Assembly (NCBI GenBank): GCA_008711295.1
Contig: VUYV01000124.1
Coordinates: forward strand, 1,258,943-1,322,942
Source: Anarhynchus alexandrinus
Lineage: Eukaryota; Chordata; Aves; Charadriiformes; Charadriidae
Length of the DNA stretch: 64,000 nucleotides
Direction of reading: 5' to 3'
Position numbers and translations under genes: made by a program. The notes beneath the pieces were generated by a model. It worked only from the letters and a program-made list of their open reading frames with translations, did not search any database and had not been told where the DNA came from. Below are positions 25,400-37,900 of this stretch, piece by piece (the first letter of the stretch is position 1; the number at the start of each line of letters is the position of its first letter).

Positions 25400-25980
25400 T
25401 CGTCTCACCTTTTTGCCCGTTCTCCCTCCCCCTCGCCCCAAACCGGCGGGAGGCTGCGCTCACCGACCACCACACCGCCGCCTCCCGCGGCAAAGGAACA
25501 GCGCTGGGGCCGCCCCCGCCCGCCTGCAGTTCCCCCCGACGGCCGGCAGGTGGCGGTGTTGCCCAGGGAATAGGAGGCAGCACGCGGGCGGGCAGGCAGC
25601 GCGCGGCGGCTGGTGGCGGCCCCGCTGCCCCGTCCCGGTCCGGGCGGCAGCACGACGGGCGAGCTGGGCGGCTCTGGGTACAGCCCGGGCTCAGAGGGGG
25701 CCTGACCCGACGGCAGCTTAGCGGAGGCTGCCGGGGGGTGGAGGGGGTGAGGGGGGGGGAGGGTGCTGGGAAAGCTGGTGGAGCCCGCATCGGGTCTGAG
25801 AGCGCCGCTCGCGATCTCCCGGTTGTCACTGATTTTGCAGATAAGGGCAGTAAACACAGGGTCCGGGCGGAGAGGAGACAGGCACCGTCCTCTCCCCGCT
25901 CGGGGAGAAACACGGGAGAGAGAGACGCAACGTCCCCACTGGAGTCACTCCCAGGGTACAAGAGACGTGAGATGAGAAGG
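25400..25980. promoter_or_regulatory. Intronic CpG island, candidate internal promoter
   Basis: The stretch from about 25400 to 25980 is strongly G+C-rich and dense in CpG, with several GC-box-like GGGCGG/CCGCCC sites (for example near 25510, 25590, 25645 and 25670). It contrasts sharply with the AT-leaning intron on either side. Long overlapping open frames on both strands (212 and 283 codons) are expected from base composition and do not resemble a known protein. On the RGS6 sense strand a consensus splice donor, AAAAAG|GTGAGA, lies at 25409|25408, so a first exon could start in the island and splice to the exon at 13304-13354. On the opposite strand a GTTAG|GTACGT donor follows at 26329|26330. 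A CpG island is well supported; promoter activity is inference. Confidence 0.6.
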
Positions 25981-28900
25981 TCCCCAGAAATCAACACGCA
26001 GAATTACATCTTCACGGTAAAATACAACGGGTCACACCAGCAGGTCGTACCCGAGAACAGGTGTGGTAAGGCGGAGGGAGGGAAGGCCTCGTTCATCTTC
26101 TGTTTATGTTTCGCTTTCACCTCCAGACCCTGCATTCGCGAGGGACGCGCTCAGATGCGATGCTCCTGGTTTTTCCTCAACGAGTCGTCAGCATCTCGCA
26201 CCAACAGCCCGCGAGAAAGATGGTGACAGAGTGGACACGGCGCTCTGATCGCCGCACCAGGAGAGCCGTGGAGCAGTGTCTGTCGCCCAGCCCAGCCAGC
26301 TCACCAGCCTGCTCCCACAGGAAAGTTAGGTACGTACGGAAATATTTGTAAGACCTGCTGGGAATGCCGAGCTTTTTCACTGCGCTCTAGACCTTGCCTT
26401 TTATAAGTGTACTCACTTCTGTTTTACTGGGGAGGGAAAGGGAAATCTTTATGTCTGTGGATCTCAGAAATGCAATCAGATAAAAAAAAGCCTGGGCTCG
26501 AGGAAAAGATGGATCAACATCTGTGATCTGAACTACTTCTGTCCTCCCAGAGGAAAACAACCCACCCAAATCCAAATGGGTTAAAGTTATGCATTGAACG
26601 GAATCCCTAAAGAGAAGGGACATGTAAGCAGCAAAAGATACAGAATGTATTGAGAGGAACAACAGTTTTGATGAGAAAAGTGTTTTGAAAGTACCACAGC
26701 AAATTCACCTAAAGAACAGTACAATGGAAACAAGTAAAGGAAGTCAGTTCCAAAAGAGATCATGTTAAACCCAGGGGGAAAAGTGAGACAAAAGTCACTT
26801 CTGTCTAAGAAAATGTTTTGTCACATAGAGTGGCAGGCACTAAAAACGAGATAAAAATACAGGAATCCATGGCTTTGTCTCTGTATACCCGTACAATCCC
26901 TCCTCAGGAGCACAGGTCAGACAGTGATTTGCTGAATCGCTCACGTATGGTCCCTGCTGCACGAACAAGCGGGCAACTGATGTGTGAAAGAAATGGGACC
27001 AGAAACCCCGCTGTACAAAAGCGGGGTAACTCAGCGACGGTTAATCACGACACCTGATCAAGTGTAATGATACTGAATACATGTATTAATGTTATAAATA
27101 CTACACGGATCTCAATACAAAGTACTCTTCCAAAGGCTGTATAAAAGAAAAATAATCACAAATCCAATCAACTCTGACACAGGAAAGGCCTCCCAAGTGG
27201 CCTTGTATTTTCTATGAAAATGTACAATTATCAAGTCCCAAACCAAGAGTTATACTGGAAAAGAACTGTCTTCAGTGGGCTACTGGGAAGCCTTTACTGG
27301 ATCTGTCTTCTGAGGACTGCCAGGCCAGATATCTCGACCACAAGAGATTCTAAAATGAAGTATAACCGAGAAACAATGCAGACTCTTGTGCTACTTACAA
27401 AATTCCGCTGGCATTGACCATTCTTCCCTTACTCTTTTCCCCCATCAGGTGCGCATTTTATTATTGATATTTACTGACAAAGAGGGCGAGAGAGACAGAA
27501 TATCTATGCTACCTAAGCAAAGGTCAGGCAGTAACCTTGTAAAGCTTCTCCCAGACTACCCCTGTGCCAAAACTCCCTGGAGGGACCTCACCGAGATTGG
27601 GAGGGTTACTTATTCCTCCTGCTGGCCACTCGGCATTGTCAAGGAGGGTGCCAACAACAACTGCTATTTTTTGGTGATGTAATTTTTTTTTCCCCCATAA
27701 GGAGTTAAACTGCAAGCCACAGATCAGCACACCCACAAGCAATTCTAAAAGAAATTTTGAGAAAAGCAACTTTGAGATATAATATTCTAGAAAGGCCAAC
27801 TTCTTTTATTCTTTCTTTCCTCCTCCTCCTCCTCCCAGTGATATACATAGAATAACCCTGTGGCCATACCTCATGTTCCTTGTTCAAAAACTGCAAACGG
27901 ACTTTCGTCAGCCAACTGCAATCACACGGCCCCACCAGTGCTGGCTGAGCCTTCTCCTCTCTTGCTGCGGCCAGCATTTGGGGTGTTGCACCGACCGCAC
28001 TGCTGATGGCACTGCCACGACTCTGCTGAAGCCAGACAAAAGCACGGCTGGTCACTATTTGCAATCGTGGTCTCTCACAAGATCAGCAGATTGTGTCCAA
28101 CATAGGGCTTTATTCCGAAATAAACTTTTCAGCCCGTTCACACTCCAATTAGCAGTAGCTTATGCTGCATGTGCAGAGGCAAGCGCAGATGTGCAGAGCT
28201 GCACACTCTCCTCCGCCAGCTCAGGTTTGTTCCTCCCTTGCAGTTAGAAGGGAGAAAGAGTAGAAGCGAGCGGAGAAAACGCACAAGGAGCAAGAGGATA
28301 AGCCCGTAAAAACCAGTCCCAGGGAATAAGAACATAGATGTTGAAAACAATGACAGGTATGCAAAAATAAATTACCTAATGGTCCAAATGCTACTCTGAA
28401 ATATGCGAACATACTTTCCAATGAAGATGACAAAGTCCTTTCCTGCAACTCATTGTATCTGGACTTCTTCATCTAGTACACTGGAGCTGGGCAGCAGGGA
28501 TGTCCAAGCCTCAGATCTGGTACATTGCTGTACGGCTTTGGAAGGAACATACAATGTTCCTGCAGGTCAATTATATGGCTGAAAAAAGTGTAAAAATAAT
28601 ATTTGCATGTCTCTCAGCAGGGTTGTAAAGATTAATGAATTGATGTTACCTGGCAGTTTGAAAACATAAAACACCATACAACTTTGTAGTGCGTTGAATA
28701 TTAATGCTAACTCCTGCCAACAGAGTTCCCCGGTCCTACACTCCTGTGCAGTCCTACGCTCCTGGGCAGAGTCTCTCCTCTGTAAATGCTCATTTCTGGT
28801 TTTACTTTCACAGACTGAAACCTGTCAGTGCTTTGCAAATTTTGCTAGCATTATTGCCCAGAGCAAACCACAGCAGGTCTCAAGGCAGGTAACTCAGAAT

Positions 28901-31900
28901 ATTGTTTCCAACCTGAGAGAACAAATTGAAAGGGCAATATTTACATTCTCTTGCCAACTTACTCACAGACTGTCTTGTGCAAACGTGCTTAGTCTACGAC
29001 GAGGCCATGCAGATTTGAAAACAAGATCCCCATCAAGTAACTTTATCTTGACAAGATATTACTCAGCATTTCTTCGGTACTATCTAGTACTGGGCAGGTC
29101 CCTTTTGTAGGGCCTACAGATGCTAAGCTCATTCAGCCAAGGACCATGTCCTTTATTTGACCCATTCTTCTTATAACATTGCACAGCTCCAGTGCTCCAG
29201 CCTCAGACAATCAGCTCGCACAGCTTCACTCTGTGACTGTGGCTACCCACGCTGCAAACTTGAAGCAAAGGCTGCCAGATTATGGCTAAACCAGCAATTT
29301 GCTGCCAGGAGCTGGTCCAGTGAGAGGAAAAGACATTAAAGCAAGAGTTGATATTTGCTTCTGAAAGTCATGAGGGTCTTCTGGGCATTTAAAATTGAAA
29401 ACACAGAGATGTGTCACAGATGTGGAGATGATAGCCTTATGATAAAGTGCAGTACAGCATGACGAATCATTGACCCACTTCTTAAAGAAGCATCTCTCAC
29501 ACCAATTTCATCTCATCTTCCTTCAACACACCCTTCCAGTATCTAACATTGCAAGCCACAATTAGCATCTCCAGCTTTCCCTCTGTGTCGCACTGAAAAT
29601 AAAAACCTTTCTTCAAATTACACCTACAAAACCCCAGAATGCTGGTCTAGCCAAAGGACTGCGTTTCTGCCAGCGATGCTTTTGATATTGCGACTAACTC
29701 TCCTTAGATTTAGATCTGGACCTCACAAATACTTCACAGGAACAGCTGGTCTTCTTGTGTGTATCCCCTGAGGATATCAGTTCCCAGTAAAGAACAAGCA
29801 CATAGATATATCAGTCAAAACCGATACCACAGAAGCCTCCAGAAAAATACAGAAGAGGCCAACAGACTTGTGGCCTCATGAGTAGACCATGACCAGATCA
29901 AAGAAGCACAAACACTTTAAACAGTTTAACACGGTTAAACTGTTCTCCTGCTCTTCCTCCAGCCCATAGCGAACAGAACTGTGGCTCCCAATCTAGACAG
30001 GTAAGCCAAGGGGGAACAGATTTATCCCTTGTTTGAAATGTAAAGATGAAATGGTAAGGATGTGTTTCTTTCACAACCATTTCAGATGCAAGTTTGCAGA
30101 AAACTGGCTGATTCAGGATATGCAATCAAGCGCAGGAAGCTGAGCAGTGACAGCAAAGCAGAAAAGCATACAGCAGGCTTAGCACAGGCAGCAAAAAAGC
30201 AGTTTTCAAACATTTGCAGATGCTCAGGAGCTAGACAGTTGTTGGTGACACCCATCTGATGCACTGCTTGCAGGGATGGCCAGCTTATGCCTTTCGGGCC
30301 ACATGGCACTCCTGAGGGTTTCAGGTGAGGTTCCCACTCTGAGGGACTCCCTTGCACAGGAGCTTCCAGGTCACCTGAATCCCTGACTGCAGAAGAAAGA
30401 GTGACGGCACTGCTGGTCTGCCATCGGAGCCAGCATGGGGAGGTGGGTACCATGGGAGGCCATGGGCACCTCCACCTGCTAATCGCTCTGCCAACTCTTA
30501 CACTTCTGAGGCTTATAAAACAGGGTCAGGAATTTGGCTGCCTCCAGCCTTTTGGCACGATTCTGTTACCCACTCTGTAGCACCAAAGTTGCCTAGCTAG
30601 CCCAGGGAACGCTGTGACCTGTCACTACATCGAGCTGTCCTGGCTGGGCAATAGCTGGTTGGGTTAAGTTCTGGTATTAAGAAAGAATTTAACTGCCCAT
30701 TAATACAGACCAGTTTGACCACTAATGAATTCCTCCCTGAGGAGACAGAGCTGCACACAAAACCCACAACACCCCCTGCCAAAGCACACGCTCATGAAAA
30801 CAGCCACACTGTTGATGGGGCTTAATTGCTTAGTATTAAAATAATGTAAGAAAAGTTCATCTATAGCAAGAGCAGATAGGGGGGGTTATCATCTTGCTGT
30901 TATCCTTTTTTGCAGGAAGACTATCAGTGGCTATCAGGAATGGAGATAAGTAGGTCCCCAGGTTGGCTTAGATTCAACTAGATTTTTTTTTTTCCATGAA
31001 GATCTCTTCAATTTTATCATCTGGTTATTAAATGCACATTTTTGTCTTAAATCTATTTTGGAGTAATTATATGGATTATGTTTAGAATGCTCCCTTTGAT
31101 GAAACAAAATTGTTGGGTATTTATACGCTGTCTGTAATTTGGTATTCTAAAGTAATAATTCTGAGAGCAAAACAATGCACCTCCTTGACTGCTTCTCCTT
31201 TTCTTCTCTCTAGTTGTTTGCATCCCTTTGCCTCCCTGAATACACAAAGACGTGGATGTTTCCCTTGGATTATTACCGGGCCATGGCAGCCTAATAACCA
31301 TTCATGCTCTTGAGAATTTCCCCTAGAGAGATTTGTTACATCTTTTGACTACAAAGGATGTCAACCCCAGATAAAATACCAACGCAACAAAAAGGTGTCC
31401 TACAGAGAACCTCTCTGCGTTTTTAAAAGATGATGCTGGACACAAGTTTCAAAAATGCCAAAACAACTTAGACTCCTTTGTTCCATTTTCAAACTGAAAG
31501 GCCCTCAGGAGCCTACATCCTATCGCTTTTCAACAAATATGTATTGACATAATAGTTAGAGCCATTTTTTTAATGGCAGACTCACTTTTTCAAAGGCACT
31601 TCAAGTGTTTCACCTAGTCAGGTAGATATTGGAGAAACCTGCCCCTGGGTTCAAGCATTCAGCTCTTTCTTGAGCTGACAAAAAGTCCCAGATTAAATTC
31701 CAGAACTCATCACGTTATTTCTTTTCCCTTTACAATTCAGCAGTCAGCATTTTTTAAAACAGATTAAGGTTTCTGGGAAAACCTGGGCATATTTTTTTTT
31801 CTCTGTTTACACTTCAATGTATAATTATGCATTTTAAAAACCCCATCCACAGTGTGCAAACATTTTAGTTCACACACAGTAAAATAAACACCTATGTAAT

Positions 31901-32957
31901 CCACATCAGTCTTCCAGTACTGCAAAGGTATCTTCTAAAATGATCAATGATATGTATCAAAATTGTCCCTTAAGGGTAAGCAGATAATTTCTTGCATGAA
32001 AGTCATCACTAATAAAACAATAAAGGGACAAAGCACTCTATAGTTCACATATTTGACTAACAGTAAGCCACACACTTTAGACCCTGGTAGACATTTGGGT
32101 TTTTTGGTATATTCCAGGCATATCTATAAATCCAAAATGTAAAAAAAATTAACAAGTTTTGCATCAAAATGCCACCACATTCAGCATGATCGCAATCAAG
32201 CATAAACGGCTAAATAGCATCCTTGTCACAAGCACAGCCCAGAGATAAGAAGAGAAAATAGGGGTGATAGCAAGGGGCAAGCAAGGTTAGTACAGGAGAA
32301 CAGGTCAAGGGTGTCCAGATGGGATGTGCTGGGATAAGAAACGGAAAATAATTTCCTTGAACTACAGGAAAAGATGAAACTTTCAAGCATGCCTACACAC
32401 TAAGGGCGAGATGTCCTGGCTGCTGAAGGTAACCCGTACAGGCTCCTCCTGCACAGAGCAGTTGGTTCTCCATGGCGCTAGCAGTACTTTCAGCTACAAA
32501 CGCACGTTCTCAGCCAGCCTCTTCATCTTCACTTAAGCAACTGAGATGGTTACTTGACTGTCACTTATTATATTAGTCAGGTTGGAGGCAAAAGACTACT
32601 TTAAATATCTACATGTTAACCTGAATGCTTTTTGGTCACTCAAATCCAGCTCTCTGACAGCACATGTTTGTCTGTCACACACACAAGGTAAGAAGTACAT
32701 TATGTGTCCGTTTACAGGATTTTACATACACCAATGTAAAATGCTGAAAAAGTTATAATCATATTCTAAAGTATTTCCTAGAAGGCTTTTTTTTTTATCT
32801 TTACTGTGAGGTAAAAACATTTGTTCTGCATTTCTGAAAAATAAAACCACAATCAAATCCAAACAGAATGCCAAAATATCTGTGTTCCCCACTGAGTCCC
32901 TCCTAGCAGACAGCTGGAGAGCCAGGAACATACCACCACAGTACTGCCATACATGGC

Positions 32958-32973
32958 TTTTTTTTTTTTTTTT
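32958..32973 (+). repeat. poly-T tract (16 bp)
   Basis: A run of 16 T in unique intronic sequence. No retroposon body is recognised on either side. Confidence 0.9.
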
Positions 32974-34222
32974 CCCTTATACGCTACCCTAGACAGCCAC
33001 TACAGGATCCGTGGCCTGACAGAATATTGATGGGCGTTGGTTTGACTCGGAGTGGTCATTACTCACTACATCCGTTAGAGCCTCCCTTTTGCAGTTCACA
33101 CCTGCTGACTTGCTCCACGTCAGTTAAGAGTCTCATATCAGAGAAATCTTCCATACGCTGATGTCTCATTCGGTGAGACCAGTCCCTTCAGCAGCTGCAG
33201 GTTATGAGGAAAAAGGCAGAAGCAGGAGGAAGGGACACAACTGGAAAGGACATGCCTTATCTTCTGTCCCTCCCAGCACTTACAGGGAGCTTGCAAAGGT
33301 GCTGTCTTCACCAAAATGGTTCCAAAGACAGCTGCATGCATGGATGTCCACAGCAGCCTGGCTTCACAGGAAGCTATGCTTTTGGAAAACTAGTATCCCA
33401 ACACCAGCAGAGATCCTGCAGAATCTCCCTCATGACCGTCCTGCAGAAACCCACCTCAGAATGGAGCACTTGCAGCTAATTCCCTAAACAGATACAGTGC
33501 AGCCCCTCTCGACTCCAAAGCCCCTTCAGCAAGTTCTCGCCCAAAATAAGGTATTGCACATCATCATCGCTACTACAGCCCTATCTGGCAGCTTTGATTA
33601 TTTGCAGACAATAGGTTGTATATTACCCTGTGCCCACATAACATACCATGAAATTACTATCTTCACCACCAGAAGGTTAACCTATAAAGCTCAATAATAA
33701 AAAAGATAAATGTATGTGACAAAAAATGCAGCTGCCATTCATGTTATTCAAGTCTATATAGGTTTTCATTAGAGGTAGGATAGAAGAATTCAATAATACC
33801 ACTCAAGAAAAAGTCTGCTCTGCAATGATACAAAACAGGATGAACTCTGCAAGTGAGTCCCTCCCTTCGCCAAGAGAGGCAGAAACAGGCTCTGAGACTC
33901 AGTCGGGCTGATCAGGCACTGCCAAGTGACACAGCTGAAGAGCAGATGCTACCTTCCTTTAATTTAGTGAAGCCAGCAAGGTGGCTTAACAGACCCATGC
34001 AGACATGACACAAACCAGCTGCGGGTTTTACCTCTCGCTGTGGCAGCATATTAATCCATCTCTCAGTACCACCTGTGAAGGACACCCCTCCTCTTCCACA
34101 GGGCAAACCTCCAGGTCCATATTAATGATCACTGTTACCCAGAGGTAGCCTGAAGTGAAAATATGTAATTGCAGGTGACCATAACAATCAAGATATGACA
34201 GCTTTTCAACCCGCCCTCATAT

Positions 34223-34236
34223 CCCCCCCCCCNCCC
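34223..34236 (+). repeat. C homopolymer with one ambiguous base (N)
   Basis: Ten C, then the only N in the window at 34233, then CCC. The ambiguity sits exactly in a homopolymer and most likely reflects unresolved run length in the assembly. Confidence 0.95.
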
Positions 34237-34960
34237 AAGCTCCCACTCTCATGTGCTGTCTCGCCACACATGCCTGCTTTGATCCCTGAGAAATGTGGAC
34301 TATTTTAATCTGCTTCTTCCCAGGATCCTGTTTGCCATGTCATCCATCCTTCTTGCAGCCATAGTGAGGAAAGAGACTCGGTCTTGTACCTAGGTCTCCA
34401 TGTCCACCTGTGCTACAGCCTTCTTGTCTAACACCAGGCAAGTCACTTTTTATCTTTACAGATATAATAAAACCTCAGAAGGGTGCTGCCAGGCTGCACA
34501 GTTTAGCAATGTAAGAGACAGAAAGCCCATACGAAACCACAGGCAAGGAGCTCAGCTGCTTGCATCTGACCCGTCTTAAACTTCTTCATTGGTAAATTAG
34601 GGTGATTAATACACATTTTCATTCCTGGGAAATAAAAAGGCACCAGAAACACACAAAGGCTTTCTGAAAGCACCACTCTGATAATCACCAATGTAGGTGG
34701 CATACAGGTTGTCAGAGGCTGCTCCGAGCACAAGAAATGGCCGAGAAGAAAGTGTGAAGCTGGGACGAGAAAGAGGGCACCAGAAGGCAGTGGGGATTAG
34801 TGGTACCAAATGCAGAATGAAATGGTTGTGGGCTTGAAGCAAACTGCAGTGGATGAGGCTGCGAAGGACCTGCCAGTTGGGGGAGGCACCCCACACAAAC
34901 ACAAAAAGAGCAGATGGGGATTGAAGGGTGAACTAGGAGGAGGAGCAGGATTTCTTCTTT

Positions 34961-34980
34961 TTTTTTTTTTTTTAAAAAAA
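34961..34980 (+). repeat. T-run/A-run low-complexity tract
   Basis: A TTTCTTC-flanked run of T is followed at once by a run of seven A, near 34961-34980. It is simple sequence and a weak palindrome, with no recognised function. Confidence 0.7.
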
Positions 34981-37900
34981 GCATTTTTTAAAGGTGCTAG
35001 TAAGGCACACAGATGCAAATCTCTACCAAAGTGCCCCTAAAATGGGCAACACCTCTTCCATGAACAGACTAGCCCAGGAAAGAGGAGTGGGTGGTGACAA
35101 AACCAGAAGGCTATTTTTTAAGATCTCTTCTTTTGACAGCATGGGTCCTAACAGAGTGAACCCTACTCTAACAACAGTAGTCGCAGACTGACAAACCTCC
35201 AGGCTGACACCGCACATGCAAAGCTTTTTTTCCTTGGTCTGGTACTCTGTGCCTCGGCGTGACTTTTCCAGTGCTCACACAATCTGCTTTTATAGTGTTG
35301 GCACTATTTTGAGTCGCATAATGTAAATCTCTGTTTCAGAAAATGCTTCATGGCCTGAGACTATTTAGAAGAAAATTCATGCAGCCCATCTCCAAATCTA
35401 TCCAAACTGGTAACAAATCCTTTTACTGCTGAAGAAAGATAATGAAAGGGAATTTAATCTTGACATTTCTGGATTAAACAGTTGACAGGCAAGGACTAGA
35501 GGACTCGGTGGCACAGAAGGCAGCTGTTGCCAGAGATGTGCCTAAATTGACAGAGTCTAGACGTTATGAATGAGAGCTCAGCAGAGCTAGAGAAGCTTGT
35601 CACAGCAGAGGTGGGAATCCAAATTTTAATGATTCAATAAAGAATGCCAAGGCTAGTGGAAAACAGTGAGCTATTTCTACCTCCGTGTCCTTACAACTGC
35701 CCTCACGCTACCGTGGGTGTAATTACATAAGACGCACAATCCTGTAATGGAAGGTGGAATTATTTAAGGAAAACAGCTGGCAAATTTAGAGCTAAGTAGG
35801 AGCACAGAAACGTCAGTGCTGAACCGAGAGTGTGTCAAACATGACCCAGATACCTAATTAGAAGTTATGCTCAAATCTAACTCGCGCAGGGCTCAAGAAA
35901 CAGGCTGACTGAATACAGTAGAGAGGCTGCAAGAGATACGTTCTTGAGCTTTATTGCCCCGATTGCATTAGATAATGTTCTGAACTCTCCACTCCTTCCC
36001 AGCTTTAATTTCACAACGCTGATGGATTTGCCAGGGAAGAGGAGGGGGGAGCAGCATTACGGAATAATGATGCAAAGAGCCTCGTCTGTGAGCTTTGAGG
36101 GGAATGTCGAGGTTGCCGGAGAGCTTCCCCCAGCACAGAGAGGTGGGAGCTCACTTGGCTTTATGTCTGTCCCCAGCTGACCCGCTCTGAGCCAGCACCC
36201 GGCCCTGGGGACGATGCTCTCCTGCGCGGTGTTGGCTATGGTCACCCCTCTGCCTCAAGCACCCCAGCCTAAGGGGCCCCCGCATCCCCAGAAAGTTCTC
36301 GAGGAAAGAAAACTGGGGAATGTGGAGGAATCCGCAAAACCTGAATGCCGCTCTGTCTTGAGTTTATTTATGTTCACACACAGAACAAGCGTCTGCAGCA
36401 GAGTCCCAAGCCACCAAAAGGATTAACAGTGTAAAGGAGTATAACACATTAATTAAGAATGGCTCTGTGAAAGCTAACCATAATCAGTCAAAATATTACT
36501 CTCTTAAAATACAGCACTCTGCAAGAAGAAAGCTCTCGCTATGTTTATTTTAATTTTTCCTTATGCTATTCTCCACCAGGGCAGAGAAATACATTCCTTT
36601 GTGTTTTTAAGTATCCACATACAGAGAAGTACACTCATGGATGCCCGCTCAGCTGTCCTGTACAAAAAAAAAAAATAAAAAAAATGACGGGAACGCACAG
36701 AGATCTTCAGTTATCTGAATGAGTGAGATGGTCCCCATGGGACAGCCCATACAAATTAATGGGGAAGAACAGTCTGCAAAGAATGACTGTAACAAGCCAA
36801 TGTTCTCTCTTATTGGAGCCAAGACATGCAATGATGTTTGTAGACTAGGTGTGTTTCTTAACTTGATGCTCAAGGACTGTTGCTGACAACAGGAGCAAAA
36901 AGCTGAAAAGGGAACAGATGAGCAGGATGTCATTAACAGAGATGGTGCTGAGATAGGCTAACATGCCACGTAAAAAACAGAAACTCATTAATTTTTTTAC
37001 CTATCATGAGTAAGAACAAAGGTAACAGAGTGCTTACCAGACTCTTTCTTGATGGGGATCTTCCTATTGGGAATTTGCACCCAGGAGAAAAATGGGCAAC
37101 GGGGGTGGTCAGTGTGGTGCTCCCCCTCTGAGGGGAAGGTGGCTGTGGAGCAGCACCAGGGAGGTGACATTACCCCCAGCACTTGGCACTAGTGCAGCGG
37201 TTAATGGAAAACTTCAGACAGTTCTGGTGCTCACTCTTCAAAAAGGTTGTTAAAAACTTGGGAAAGGGTCCAGGGGAGAAACACAAGAGGAATTAAAGGC
37301 CTGGGAAAAGTGCTTTGTAGTCAGACGCCCTTTCAGGGACACAATTTATTAACCTCACAAACAGAAAGTGAAGTGACTATTTCACTGCAGTGACAAAGTA
37401 TCTTTTTGGGGAGAACCAATATCTTCATTGTCAACCATTACACCAGGTTCAATACCAGAAGGTGATTGGGACAAAGTCGGACCAGAAACGAGGAGTAACT
37501 TTTGGGCATATTACTACTTTACGGGTGACAGCAACTTTTTTAAAGGTTATAGCAGATTTGTTTATGCCAGGCATTTTTTAAATTGGATACTTTCCTGCAA
37601 GATCTACAGTTGTAAAGAGGATTTGAGGCAGGGAAACTGTACGTAAGCAGATCGAACCAAAGGACCACCACAACCTCTTACTGCACAGATCAGCAGAATG
37701 GGCAAAAGTCTCCATCCCTCCTCTGTCCACCCACCGTCAGCCCTCTCCTCCCGGGAACACGCGCTGCTGCCCTTAACAGTTCAAGGACACACAACAGGAC
37801 TTGTGAGCCTCTACACCTGTGTTATTTATTGCTCGGCTCACGGCTGCAGTGTCTGAGCTGATTCCTGCCAGCTCCCACTGGGCACAACACGGTGCCCAGA

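Noticed and set aside
25375..26226. A 283-codon plus-strand open frame and an overlapping 212-codon minus-strand frame.
   Set aside because: Both lie in the CpG island, where stop codons are rare. The translations are low-complexity Pro/Arg/Ala/Gly and match no family I recognise. Frames on both strands at once point to base composition.
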